From NCBI GenBank assembly GCA_042095835.1, contig JBELML010000022.1, forward strand, positions 1 through 60,336: a stretch of 60,336 nucleotides of DNA, read 5' to 3'. Below are positions 26,894-37,400 of the stretch, in pieces. The stretch is from DATFKA01 sp042095835 (GTDB lineage: Bacteria; Bacteroidota; Bacteroidia; Chitinophagales; Saprospiraceae). The number at the start of each line of letters is the position of its first letter. Within the stretch, counting starts at the first letter, position 1. The notes beneath the pieces were generated by a model, which did no database searches, was not told the DNA's origin, and saw only the letters and a list, made by a program, of their open reading frames with translations. Position numbers and translations under genes: made by a program.

Positions 26894-28839
26894 CGTAAAA
26901 GCATAATTTCTCCTTGATAAGTCTCCAATTCATCATCTGGAAAACGAATGGTAATCGAGTAGTAGTAGACTCCTGCTGCTGCTGATTCTCCGTTTGTTTT
27001 TCCATCCCAACCTTCTTCGTCATTGACCTTGCCTGAAGGCTTTTGATACATTAAACTTCCCCAACGATCAAATACTTGGAGGTGCTCGATACTTCCATTG
27101 TCGCCCAGCACCAGCAAGGCATCATTAATACCGTCACCATTTGGACTAAAAGCGGATGGTATAAAGATTTTCTTAGTCTTGTTGACAATGAGATTCATTT
27201 CGGCTCTAAAAGTACAGCCACGCTGATCCCTCACTTCTACTTGGATTAGATCATTCTCAATAGCTTCTACCGAAGTAGTGGCACAGTCTTGACACCCTAT
27301 GCTGTTGCGCTCGTTGGTATTGGTCCATTTTACGGCTACAATTTCTTCAAGATTATCGGTAAAATCTAAAGCAACCATGGCACCCAATTTCACTTGTTGT
27401 TCCTCAATAAGGTTGATATAAAAAGGATCGGTGCGTTTCTGTACCTCTATTTCATCAAAAACGGTAAAGCATTCCGTACTTAGCGTAAGCGCATAACGAC
27501 CATCTTGAGTGACCGACAGGATCGGCGCTGTAGTACCATCGCTCCATAAGTAATCTCCTTCTAAAGGCAATTGTAGAAAAACGGTATCCAAGTCGCAGGA
27601 GTAGGAAAGAAAGTCCTCCAGTTCAAAAGACTCTGAATCAAACACTTCGATGGTTGTGGGATCAGGACCAGTGGCTGTCATCGGGTCATCGGAGGGCATT
27701 TCGAAACCAAAAGCCTCAAAAAGGTTGAGTAGATGTGCTTGGCTTGACAATTCACCCGACAAAGGAGTAATTACATCGGCAACAACCTCAATTTCATTTT
27801 CAAACAATAAAATATTCCAATTATCGACGTAGAGTCGGTTGGTGCCGGGGCCCTCTTTAGTACTTACAAAAACATCTTCATGAGGTAGTCGCACCTCTTT
27901 AATGACAAACGGCTCTGGCAAGGTATCTACTAAATCTATGTTCAGAATACCCAATCCTGTTTGGTTTGTCACTTGGTATTTAATGGTCACCTCCGAACAG
28001 CCATCCGTTTGTATCGGGTCAATAATCTTACGAAAATCCATGGTGTAAGGACAGCCACAAGCATCCGTATCTCTACCGCTGACCACTTGTTGAAGTCGCT
28101 CAATAGCACCAGTATTTTTGTCAATTTTAAAAATAGTAGATTGCTCTGCCCCAATTGAGGGTGCACCTAGGCCATACATATTCCCATATTTATCGAAGAA
28201 TAAGCCCCCAAAAACCCTATCTACCTGCTCAAATCGAAGATTAGTAAAGGTCTGACCTGCTGTTGAGAAGACAACTACCCTTTGTAATATTTCATCGTAA
28301 CTCAACAAAGTACCAAAGATAGGATCTATGGTAAAATCAGACATCGCCACAGGCGTCTCTGCATTTAAAGGAAAAGACCCGGTTGGATATCCGGGTATGT
28401 TTACTTGAATTGAAAATAAGAGTTCATCAAAGCCTGTTTCTTTATCTCTTGCTACTAATAACAAACGGCGACCATTGGCGGTCATACTGCCCGAATGGTA
28501 GGTGTAGTTCTCATCTAATCCTGTTTTACCTAAATTGTCAAGGGAGCCATCGCTACCGATTCGTAACAGCTCATAGGTATTAAAATCAATACCGTAGAGC
28601 ATTTTATCGCGCACATTGTAGCCAAGACAAGAAATGTGCCTACCGGTAGGATTATCTAAGGGTAGTTCTTGATGTACAAATTTCCCACTTCGTTCATCCA
28701 AATTTAATTGATACAATCGACTCCCAAATACAGAGTTTGTAGCTACATAGTAGATCGCCCCATCGCACTCAAACTGCTGTGCCTTGACTACGAAAGGAAG
28801 CAAGAATAAGCAAGCTAGCAATATGGACTTTCTACCCAT
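26890..28839 (-). CDS. Secreted protein with gliding-motility-type (type B) T9SS C-terminal domain
   Basis: A 649-residue protein with a signal peptide (1-20, LPFVVKAQ). Residues about 25-260 look like a propeller of repeated reading-type strands (YNVRDKMLYGIDFNTYELLR, FFDKYGNMYGLGAPSIG). A conserved-repeat beta-domain follows (about 275-390, ILNIDLVDTLPEPFVIKEV). The C-terminal 90 residues (IFIPSAFSPNGDGINDAL, VFDRWGSLMYQ, AAGVYYYSITI, YQGEIMLLR) are the CHU_C type B sorting domain, which routes the protein through the type IX system. Twelve bases downstream of the orphan SusC-like receptor, hence the same operon; it may be its surface partner in place of SusD. Confidence 0.85.
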   Translation of the reverse strand: MGRKSILLACLFLLPFVVKAQQFECDGAIYYVATNSVFGSRLYQLNLDERSGKFVHQELPLDNPTGRHISCLGYNVRDKMLYGIDFNTYELLRIGSDGSLDNLGKTGLDENYTYHSGSMTANGRRLLLVARDKETGFDELLFSIQVNIPGYPTGSFPLNAETPVAMSDFTIDPIFGTLLSYDEILQRVVVFSTAGQTFTNLRFEQVDRVFGGLFFDKYGNMYGLGAPSIGAEQSTIFKIDKNTGAIERLQQVVSGRDTDACGCPYTMDFRKIIDPIQTDGCSEVTIKYQVTNQTGLGILNIDLVDTLPEPFVIKEVRLPHEDVFVSTKEGPGTNRLYVDNWNILLFENEIEVVADVITPLSGELSSQAHLLNLFEAFGFEMPSDDPMTATGPDPTTIEVFDSESFELEDFLSYSCDLDTVFLQLPLEGDYLWSDGTTAPILSVTQDGRYALTLSTECFTVFDEIEVQKRTDPFYINLIEEQQVKLGAMVALDFTDNLEEIVAVKWTNTNERNSIGCQDCATTSVEAIENDLIQVEVRDQRGCTFRAEMNLIVNKTKKIFIPSAFSPNGDGINDALLVLGDNGSIEHLQVFDRWGSLMYQKPSGKVNDEEGWDGKTNGESAAAGVYYYSITIRFPDDELETYQGEIMLLR

Positions 28840-28851
28840 AATATTTGAATA

Positions 28852-31536
28852 TTATTCCAGGCCTAACCGAATTCCCAGGTAAAGTGTTTTCGCTAAAGGA
28901 TAGGTATTTCGTCGATCCATGCCAGGTACTAAAGGGTTTCCAGGCTGGTGGAAAACATGGGCATAGGCTATATCTTGATCTGCCAACCTAAAATCTGGGT
29001 TCAAGCCCGAATAGCCGGTAATCGTAAATAAGTTTTGTGCCCCAACGAATATATCTATCTTTTCTAGTCCCTCTATTCGAGTAGGAATAGCATAGTTGAT
29101 AGACAGGAACTCCATACGCAGAAAGGACCCATTCTCTACATCCCTCTCTGTAAACTCGGGGTAATCGGTAAGACCTCTTAAATCTTGTAATCCTTCCTCC
29201 AAGATATTATATCCATTGGCAAAAGAAGGCGCTGAATACAATGATTTGATATGATTGACAATATCATGACCAAAAAAGCCTCTTAAAAGAAAATCTACTG
29301 ACCATTTGCCTTTTCGAATTTGATTGTGCCAGGCAACTCCCCATTTCGGCATGGCATTCCCAAGTAGAGCCGCATCCTCCTGATCCCAGTAGCCGTTCCC
29401 ATTATTGTCTTTGATGTTCCAACTTCCATCCGCAGCCACAGGGCGACCATCGCCTGCAAATTCATAGCCCCAAATTTCGCCTAGAGCGACATCATCTCCT
29501 ATGCGAAAAATTGGTGCCGTACACAAGCCCCCAATGATACCAATATAGCCTCTTGACCACCGCTCGTCATAGCCAAACATACGTGACTCGTACATCCGTG
29601 TCCCCGTAAGGGTGGCATGCCATTGCGTTTTTTCGGACTTATAGACATCAAAGCTTAAGCTAAACTCCAAACCTGCATTAGAAACGCCTGCCGAATTTCG
29701 ATATTGATAATTGGCAATATTGGTATTTCTATCCAGGTAATGCCTTTGGATAATCCCTTCGGCTTTATTATTATAATAGGTAATTGACCCTGCAAGCCTG
29801 TCTTTCAAAATATTAAAGTCTGTACCAATAGTCCATTCCTTAACGAACTCCGATTGTAAATCTGGATTGGCCTCCTGCTCTTTATAATAGATTTTCTCAA
29901 AATCTCCATTATTATAAAAATAATCATAGCCTTCCTGATAAATGCCTTGTGATAAATAGGCCTGTTGGGGTAAGTTGCCAGATCGGCCTAAAGAGGCCCG
30001 AAATTGCCAATCATCATTTACTTTAGCAAAGGCATTCAGGCCATAATAAAGGCCCCATCTATGATTAAAGCCTAGATGAGAAGCCCCTTCGTAGTTGACA
30101 TTGGCATTAATACCGTATTGATTATTATAGCTAAGCTGCAATTGTCCTGCTATACCTCTAAATTTTCTTATTGATCGGCCGTTATCGATGAAAGAATAAC
30201 CATTGGCCGTACTCTGGGCGGCTCCAAGATTATGAACCCCAAAAGCATCGGTAAGAAAATCATGCCCTCTAATATCAATAATATGGTTTTCTAAGCTTTG
30301 ATTATACATAGAAGCTTTTCCTCGAATAGACCACATCTCTGATTGCTGCTGGTATTGTAAATAGGTCGTACTAAAGGAATTTGCTCTATTAGATTGCCAT
30401 CTTTCAGCAGCTCCATTCCGGTATAATCCAGTGAAAAGACTTGTTTTTGGATCGTACTTGCTCCAGTCTGCAACTTCACTTTGATAAGCATATTGAAAGC
30501 CAGCTGTTAAATTTGGTAGTAGTTGGTAATCTAACTGCACATTAGCTAAAGTAGTATTGAGTTGCTGTTCAATGTCAACCAAATCGACAAGGGCAACCGG
30601 GTTATAATTTCGCCATATTCTTTGCTCAAAATATCCTCCGTATTGATCAAACTCTGGCCCATCTCCATATACTGGAGAAGTTGGATTATACTGAGTTGCC
30701 TGGATAAAAGCTTGGTACGGAACCGCATTAGCCCCTCTTTGATTCCTATTAAAAGTTACGCTTATTTGCAGGCGATCATCAAGTGCCTGATGCTGAAAAG
30801 AAAATCTAGAATTGAGGCGGCGCATATCTGAATTATTCACTATCCCATTGACATGATCATAAGATAGCGAGCCGAAATACTTGGTTTGTTGATTTCCACC
30901 AGATATAGAAAGATAGTGGGTTTGGGCACTGGCCTTGCGCGTGATTTCATCCCACCATACCGTAGTGGCACCATTATTATAATTGAACAGGCGACGATAA
31001 CTTGCTGCGGAAATTAAATCTGGCTGATTCGCTAATTTATCAAAAGAGTGGACAAGCTGATAATTAATTCTTGTAGCCCCTTCTTTTCCTTTTTTTGTTT
31101 GGATCATCAGTAAACCATTTCCGCCACGACTGCCGTACCATTCACTACTCCCTCCATCGGCTAGTAATTGTATGGAGGCGATATCTGAAGGATGAATCCC
31201 TTCTAAACCATTAACAGGAAAACCATCTAAAATAACCTGTGGAGCGGTATGGTTGAAAGATTTGACGCCACGCACCCTGAAATCGAATTGACCTATCGGG
31301 TCATTCCCTGGTTTGGAAGCGACCAAAGAAGCGAGCCTACCATGAATCAAATCAAGCGGATTGGTTATCAAGCCCTGATTAAAATGATCTGCCTCTACGA
31401 GGTTGTGTTGAAGCCGATCTTTAGGGAGCGTACCCTTGATCAAGCTAGAATCTTTGGGAACTTGGGCCTGTCCGTATTGGACAATGGGAACCAGCAATAG
31501 GCCAAGGCTGAATACCAGGAAGTACAATTGTCTCAT
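28852..31536 (-). CDS. Orphan SusC/RagA-like TonB-dependent receptor
   Basis: An 894-residue outer-membrane receptor with signal peptide (1-24, VQYGQAQ). The plug is recognisable (PLDLIHGRLASLVASKPGND, FRVRGVKSFN, PQVILDGFPVNGLEGIHPSD, WYGSRGGNGLLMIQTKKGK). A barrel follows, ending VPGMDRRNTYPLAKTLYLGI and GLE. It lacks the carboxypeptidase-like N-terminal domain present in the 6.4-9.3 kb SusC, and no susD gene lies nearby. It is co-transcribed with the type B T9SS substrate downstream. About 150 bases upstream begins a decayed copy of the same gene. The ligand is unknown. The usual last residue is aromatic, and here Glu follows Leu, which is a little unusual. Confidence 0.9.
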   Translation of the reverse strand: MRQLYFLVFSLGLLLVPIVQYGQAQVPKDSSLIKGTLPKDRLQHNLVEADHFNQGLITNPLDLIHGRLASLVASKPGNDPIGQFDFRVRGVKSFNHTAPQVILDGFPVNGLEGIHPSDIASIQLLADGGSSEWYGSRGGNGLLMIQTKKGKEGATRINYQLVHSFDKLANQPDLISAASYRRLFNYNNGATTVWWDEITRKASAQTHYLSISGGNQQTKYFGSLSYDHVNGIVNNSDMRRLNSRFSFQHQALDDRLQISVTFNRNQRGANAVPYQAFIQATQYNPTSPVYGDGPEFDQYGGYFEQRIWRNYNPVALVDLVDIEQQLNTTLANVQLDYQLLPNLTAGFQYAYQSEVADWSKYDPKTSLFTGLYRNGAAERWQSNRANSFSTTYLQYQQQSEMWSIRGKASMYNQSLENHIIDIRGHDFLTDAFGVHNLGAAQSTANGYSFIDNGRSIRKFRGIAGQLQLSYNNQYGINANVNYEGASHLGFNHRWGLYYGLNAFAKVNDDWQFRASLGRSGNLPQQAYLSQGIYQEGYDYFYNNGDFEKIYYKEQEANPDLQSEFVKEWTIGTDFNILKDRLAGSITYYNNKAEGIIQRHYLDRNTNIANYQYRNSAGVSNAGLEFSLSFDVYKSEKTQWHATLTGTRMYESRMFGYDERWSRGYIGIIGGLCTAPIFRIGDDVALGEIWGYEFAGDGRPVAADGSWNIKDNNGNGYWDQEDAALLGNAMPKWGVAWHNQIRKGKWSVDFLLRGFFGHDIVNHIKSLYSAPSFANGYNILEEGLQDLRGLTDYPEFTERDVENGSFLRMEFLSINYAIPTRIEGLEKIDIFVGAQNLFTITGYSGLNPDFRLADQDIAYAHVFHQPGNPLVPGMDRRNTYPLAKTLYLGIRLGLE

Positions 31537-31681
31537 TGTGGTAGTTTTTTAATCGAATGTAGGCGATTATTTGGAAGGGAGGATGTCTTGACTGGAGGCA
31601 TCTAAAAATACACAAAATCGATTAAAATTCGAAACCTCCCCTCTGTTTATGAGCTACTACCATAAGGAGCTTGCCTAAAAT

Positions 31682-32477
31682 CTATTCGCCCAATCCAAAA
31701 CGGAGGCCTAAAAAGTAGGTACGAGCTAAAGGATAGGTATTTCGGCGCTCCATGCCTGGAACAAGATGATTGTCATTAGCTTGAAAGAGTATATCTTGAT
31801 AAAAGTCCTGATCTGCAAAACGAAAATCTGGATTTAAGCCTGAATACCCGGTGATGGTAAATAGATTTTGTGCACCAAGGAATACTTCAAGATGGTCGAA
31901 TATTTTTTGATTTTTCAGCGGCCACTTATAGTTTTAAACAATATTTTCCATCCTTAGAAAAGATCCTTTTTCCACATCCCGTTCTGTAAAAGTTGGTCGA
32001 TCGAATAAGTCTTTGAGTTCTAGCACACTTTCCAGCAACATATTATAGCTTGCTCCATAGCCTCTAGTGCTGTATAAGGACTTAATATGGTTGACTACAT
32101 CATGCCCAAAGACTCCCCTCAATACAAAATGGAGCTGCCACCTCCCGCGATGAATAGAATGCTGCATTCCCAGATTCCACTTGGGCATCGTATTACCAAG
32201 TTGCACGAATCCTAAAGCTATAATGTCCAATCGGATCACTTCCAGGATTTGAAAGACTTAGGGCGCCCAAATTCCCTTGTACAAGATCCAAAGGATGCAG
32301 CATTAAGCCTTGAATAAATTGAGTGGATTCCAATCGATTGGTGAGGAGCCTGTCCTTCGGCAAAAGAGAGCTTGGCGCTAATAAAGTATCTAAAGTGGGC
32401 CCCGTTTGCGCCAAAAGCGGAGCTGTTGGAAAGGTAATAAGGAGACAAATGAAAAGAAGTGCTTGCCTTGGTTTCAT
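31682..32477 (-). pseudogene. Internally deleted relic of a second SusC-like receptor
   Basis: Two short frames and a third segment preserve the two ends of a gene paralogous to the 894-residue receptor. 32477 back to about 32195 encodes the signal peptide and first 90 residues (PLDLVQGNLGALSLSNPGSD matches PLDLIHGRLASLVASKPGND). From about 32215 the sequence jumps to the last fifth of the barrel (LGNTMPKWNLGMQHSIHRG, LRGVFGHDVVNHIKSLYS). After FLRMENIV at 31934 a further shift moves to a third frame (VFLGAQNLFTITGYSGLNPD ... VPGMERRNTYPLA), ending at a TAG at 31682. About 620 residues are missing. It cannot make a receptor. Confidence 0.85.
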
Positions 32478-32581
32478 TACTGTGGTTTAAAAGGCTAAGG
32501 ACTGTCCCTGATCTGACAAGATAATGCTCTAGTAGAGATTACCTTTAACAATTGATAATCAGCTATCTAAATTTACAAAAG

Positions 32582-33649
32582 ATGCTTGTAAAATTAAAAT
32601 CAATCCTGTGTTACTTCTTTTTGGTAGTCGTCTGGTCCTGTCAAGATGATCCTGTCCTAAATTTAGATGGCTCTACTACTTTTGATCCTAATGCATGGTT
32701 GGTACCGAAAGAGGAGGTCATCGATGGGGGTTCGGGACGAGACGGCATCCCCTCTATTGACGCCCCTGAATTTAGTCCCATCGAGGCATCTAATCCCGTT
32801 TTTGACGATCGCTACGTATTAGCACTCAGCTGGAATGGCGTACAAAAAATCTACCCGACTAGTATCATGGAGTTCCATGAAATTGTCAATGATGATTTTA
32901 ATGGAGAAAAGATTGCCGTCACCTTCTGTCCATTGACGGATACTGGCATCGGCTGGAGACGGCAATTTGGCAATCGGATTACCACCTTTGGTGTATCAGG
33001 TCTACTCTACAACTCCAATTTAATGCCTTATGACCGACGGACGAATAGTATTTGGTCACAACAAAAACTGGAATGCGTCAATGGTACCCTTGTTGGACAG
33101 TTGCCAAGCACCTACAATATGGTCATGACTACACTGGCCACAGCTCGCAAAGCCTTCCCCGAGGCACTAATTCTTAATCCTGAGACAGGATTTGATCGCG
33201 CCTACGGTTTTAGTCCTTATGGAGATAATTATCGTACGGAAGACAACCGAATCCTCTTCCCTATTAGCATAAAAGATGACCGTCTGAATGCTAAGGCTCA
33301 TGTCTTGGGTGTCGTGATTGATGGCCAAGCGAAAGCTTATCGCTTTCCTGTAGAAGAAGGTATCCAGGTGATGGAAGATACTCTCCAGGGGCGACCTCTG
33401 ACCATCATCAGGTCAACAACTGATTTATTCATGGTGGCTTTTTATAACGAAGACAGCAAGCTTTTCTATCCTTTAGCAGATGCTTGGCCTGGCGTTTTTA
33501 GAGATGACGTGGACAATATTTACAATATCACTGGAGAGGTCATTCAAGGCCCATCAAAAGGGCAAGTTCTTTCAGCTCCACCATCATTCATAGGTTTCTG
33601 GTTTGCTTGGTCTTCCTTTTACGAAGGAATCGACCTAGATGACCGTTAA
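32582..33649 (+). CDS. DUF3179 domain lipoprotein
   Basis: A 355-residue lipoprotein. The start at 32582 gives MLVKLKSILCYFFLVVVWSC with Cys20 as lipid anchor; the frame is open ten codons further up. The DUF3179 domain (about 40-350) is marked by YPTSIMEFHEIVNDDFNGEK, the signature VTFCPLTDTGIGW, FGVSGLLYNSNLMPYDRRTN, SIWSQQ, and the closing SFIGFWFAWSSFYEG. Its biochemical role is not known. It is transcribed away from the SusC relic and followed by the PorT-like barrel after 80 bases, so the two may share a transcript. Confidence 0.82.
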   Translation: MLVKLKSILCYFFLVVVWSCQDDPVLNLDGSTTFDPNAWLVPKEEVIDGGSGRDGIPSIDAPEFSPIEASNPVFDDRYVLALSWNGVQKIYPTSIMEFHEIVNDDFNGEKIAVTFCPLTDTGIGWRRQFGNRITTFGVSGLLYNSNLMPYDRRTNSIWSQQKLECVNGTLVGQLPSTYNMVMTTLATARKAFPEALILNPETGFDRAYGFSPYGDNYRTEDNRILFPISIKDDRLNAKAHVLGVVIDGQAKAYRFPVEEGIQVMEDTLQGRPLTIIRSTTDLFMVAFYNEDSKLFYPLADAWPGVFRDDVDNIYNITGEVIQGPSKGQVLSAPPSFIGFWFAWSSFYEGIDLDDR

Positions 33650-33730
33650 TTTTCGAAGAAGCCTGAGTACTGTGTACCGTATCTAAAATTTGGTTATTTT
33701 AGGTACGCTACCAAGTTTACAACCAATATT

Positions 33731-34444
33731 ATGCAACCAAAAAGTACCTTTTGCCTAATCCTTGCCTTGTTGATCGCCTGCTCTTCCTTTGGACAATCCA
33801 AGAAGCGTAAAAGGCTTCGTCAGGATGAAATTTTTGAGGCAGGTCTGCTTATTGGCATGAATTTCAGTCAACTAGATGGAGACTTTTTCACTGGTTTTGA
33901 CAAACTAGGTTGGTACGGCGGTGCACGAGGTATTATCAATTTCACCCAACGCTCTAGCTTGAATATAGAAATGCTCTATAGTCAAAAAGGGAGCAAAATT
34001 CCTCATGGCGTAAGGTTAGAAAGTAATATTGAAGTCAGGGATCGATTGATTTCGCTGAACTATATCGATGTCCCCCTGCTCTTTAAAACCAAACTTACGA
34101 CCAATCCACGTAGCGCCTTCCTTGAGACTGGTCCGGTGCTATCCAGACTCCTTAAATCAGCAGTCGAGGAAAGAGAACGGGCTAGAATACCAGGTACTAG
34201 TTATAAAGAGATTGAACAGGAATTTAAAACGCTGGATGTAAGCTGGATGATTGGGATCGGCATCAACCCTGTAGAACATATAGACCTTTCTCTTCGCTAC
34301 AGCTACTCATTTAGCAAGCTCTATCTAAATGAAGATTACGAAGCTCCCTTTGCATTTTCAAGCCAAACCAGGCAGGTAGCGTTTCTTAGAAATTATTTTG
34401 CCTCCGTAGTCCTCTCCTATGACCTTTTTAGTGCTAAGAGATAG
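33731..34444 (+). CDS. PorT-family outer-membrane beta-barrel protein
   Basis: 237 residues with a signal peptide ending CSSFGQ (about 1-22). The rest is alternating amphipathic strands of an eight-stranded barrel: EAGLLIGMNFSQLDGD, GWYGGARGIINFTQRSSLNIE, MLYSQKGSK, LNYIDVPLLFKTKL, FLETGPVLSRLL and HIDLSLRYSYSFSKLYL. This is the Bacteroidota outer-membrane beta-barrel (PF13568/PorT) pattern. PorT itself assists type IX secretion, but most relatives are of unknown role, so I do not assign porT. The 3' end overlaps the converging VCBS gene by 28 bases. Confidence 0.75.
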   Translation: MQPKSTFCLILALLIACSSFGQSKKRKRLRQDEIFEAGLLIGMNFSQLDGDFFTGFDKLGWYGGARGIINFTQRSSLNIEMLYSQKGSKIPHGVRLESNIEVRDRLISLNYIDVPLLFKTKLTTNPRSAFLETGPVLSRLLKSAVEERERARIPGTSYKEIEQEFKTLDVSWMIGIGINPVEHIDLSLRYSYSFSKLYLNEDYEAPFAFSSQTRQVAFLRNYFASVVLSYDLFSAKR

Positions 34445-37400
34445 TCATTGTTGCGAGCGACCAAATAGATACTTTCTCCGGCCACTTGTATTTTCAGAAA
34501 GTCCCTAATCTCTCCTTTTACCTCTATTTGATGATCCGACGAGGAGGCAAAATTCAGTTGCCCATCTCCTAGTAGTAATAAACCTCGGCTGGCATCATAG
34601 ATACCTATCTCAGGTTTGGAGCGATAAAAATTTCCACCCAATAAAATATCCAGCTTTCCATCTGAATTAAAGTCATCAACGAGAATAGCATGTATGGGTG
34701 TCATTTGTGCTTCCTTCGGCAGTGCTTTTAGGGTAAAACTACCTGTGCCATCATTAATGGCGATAGCTGATTGGGTTTCATAGATATAGGCCTTGGCAGC
34801 AGTCCGTACCTTTTTGTCATCAAAAATATCTTCTACCGTTTTCTCCTTATAATCTTTATAATACAGGTAGTCTTTTTTGAGGCTGGGTAATTGCATCACC
34901 AGATCGTGCCGCAGGGCCAGCGGGTAGCTTTTATCCCCATTATACATGGTCAGAATTTGTTCAGCCGTACGATTATCATCAAAGTCATTGACCAGGAGTC
35001 CTAGTGGTTTGTCCTTAGATGCCTTTAATCTAGAATTCAAGCCATGATTTCCAATAAGCAAATCCAGGTCACCATCTTGGTCAAGATCGGCGACTTCGAG
35101 GGTATTCCAGAAGCCATTACTTTTATCTAGTTGCTTGGATGGTTTTAATACTAATTTGCCATTTTTATTTTCAAAAACGCTAATAGGCATCCACTCTCCT
35201 ATGGCTACTAAATCATCATCTTGGTCATTATCAATGTCGATCCATTGCAAATCTGTAACCATACCAATCTGCTCTAGCTCTGGTGCTAAGCTAGCTGTAG
35301 CATTGCTAAAATTCCCCTGCCCATCATTCAAGAGCAAATAGGTATTCACGGCTACGCCATAAACAGAAGGCTTTAAGCGGGTACCTACTACCAGGTCAAG
35401 GTCGCCATCCTGATCGAAATCGCTGGCACGTACACAGGAGGTGCTTTCCGGCTTATTAATAGGTAATTGCTGATTGGATTTTGAAAAATCTCCCTGCCCA
35501 TCGTTGAGGTATAAATGATCAAACTGGCTACCCGAAATCATACTGTATTCGTTGGTTCCGTTACAGACATATAAGTCTTGATCACCGTCTTGGTCGGCGT
35601 CAAAAAAGAGAGCGTCTACGCCTTCGCTAAGTTGGTCTTTCACAAAAGCTTGCTGTGGAGATGGTGTAAAACGACCATCGTTTTGTTGGAGGAAAAGTTG
35701 GGCTGCCTGACCCGCTGCTCCACAGATATATACATCTGACAAGCCATCTCCATTCACATCAGCCTTGGCCATTTGTGGTCCATCTGCCGACACCACTTGA
35801 AATAGCAAACGGTCTCGATCAAAATCGATAAAATCGCTTTCTTGATGTTTAAATCGTAGGCCCGATAGCTCGGTCTGTTCTATTTTATTTTGCGCTGGAC
35901 CAGAGGCTTCGGTACTAGCAGCTGAAGCATCCTGCTGATTTAAAGAGAGGACCTGATTTACGGGCACATTTTCCAAAATCGTCTTATTACCATTCGGCCA
36001 TAACACCTCCACTCGATCAATTTGCTCAAGGTCTCCCAGCCCAAAATGCATTTTATAGTCCACACAGGAAAGAAAGCCTCGCATAGGGGCTAGTTCTTGA
36101 TAAAACTGCTGTTGATCACTATAGATGGTAATCTGTGTCCCTATGGCTTTAGAGTTTTTATCTTCTCCCACTAATTGAAATTGCAAAAAATTGGCCCCTG
36201 GTTGCGCTGTGGCTTTATTTTCATAAACAAAGGGGCGCATATTAATATTATTAACCAGTAGATCAAGATCACCATCATTATCCAAATCGCCATAGGCCGA
36301 ACCATTAGAATGGCTAGGAGTGCTAAGGCCCCAATCTTTTGAAACATCTTGAAAAGATAAATTTCCGACATTCTTAAAAGCAAAGTTCGGGATACGCTCT
36401 GAAGGTAGTTGATCAATCAAATCGAGAATACCTTGTGGGTTTCGATTTCGGAGTGCTTGTAAAATTTCAGGATTGTTAGAATCATAGTTGATATAATCCT
36501 GATCCATGAGGTCTTTGTGAATACCATTGGCTACATATATGTCTTTCGCTCCGTCATTGTCGAAGTCAGCCATGAGTGCGCCCCAACTCCAGTCGGTTGC
36601 ATGGACATTGGACATACGGCTGATCTCACTAAAATATCCTTGCTGATTATTAAGATGTAAGGCATTGCGCGTGAATTGGTGATGGTATCCATTCTTTACA
36701 TTTAATTGATACTTGTCCCAATTTTCGAAGGTCATCTTGGTTTTGTAGCGGGCCTCTGACCTGGGCAACATTTCTGTTACAAAAATCTCAGGTAATCCAT
36801 CATTGTTAATGTCAGCGATGTCGGCTCCCATTGAACCCATGCTGATTTCGCCCATCCAATCTGTTAGCTCTTCCCGAAAAGTGCCATCTTTCTGATTGAT
36901 ATAGAGGTAATCTCTTTCAAAAAAATCATTGGAGACAAAAATATCTTGCCAGCCATCTCGATCTACATCTCCAATACTGACCCCTAGACCGAAGCCAATT
37001 TCGCTGCCATAGATTCCCGCCTGTTCACTCACATCTGTGAAAGAATCGCCATCATTTCTGTAAAGCTTATTGCCACCCAATGTGTCCCGAATTTCTCTCA
37101 AACCAGGACGCATATCGTAGTTCCCAACTGGCCGGAAGGAATTATTCAAAAGGTAACAATCTAAATCGCCATCCTTGTCGTAATCAAAAAATGCTGCGTG
37201 GCTAGAAAATCCTTCGTCTGCTATTCCAAAAGCCTTTGCTTGTTCTGAGAAAGTAAGGTCGCCATTGTTAATAAACAGCTCATTGTAGCGCCTTTCACCA
37301 CCAGGTTTTCCCGATTTACAAACATAAATATCTAGCCAGCCATCTCCATTAACATCAGCAAAACTGACACCAGTAGACCATACATTCTGAGAGGCAACGC

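Noticed and set aside
33670..33705. Hairpin CTAAAAT/ATTTTAG between the DUF3179 and PorT-like genes as a terminator
   Set aside because: No T run follows and the next gene starts within 30 bases; left uncalled.
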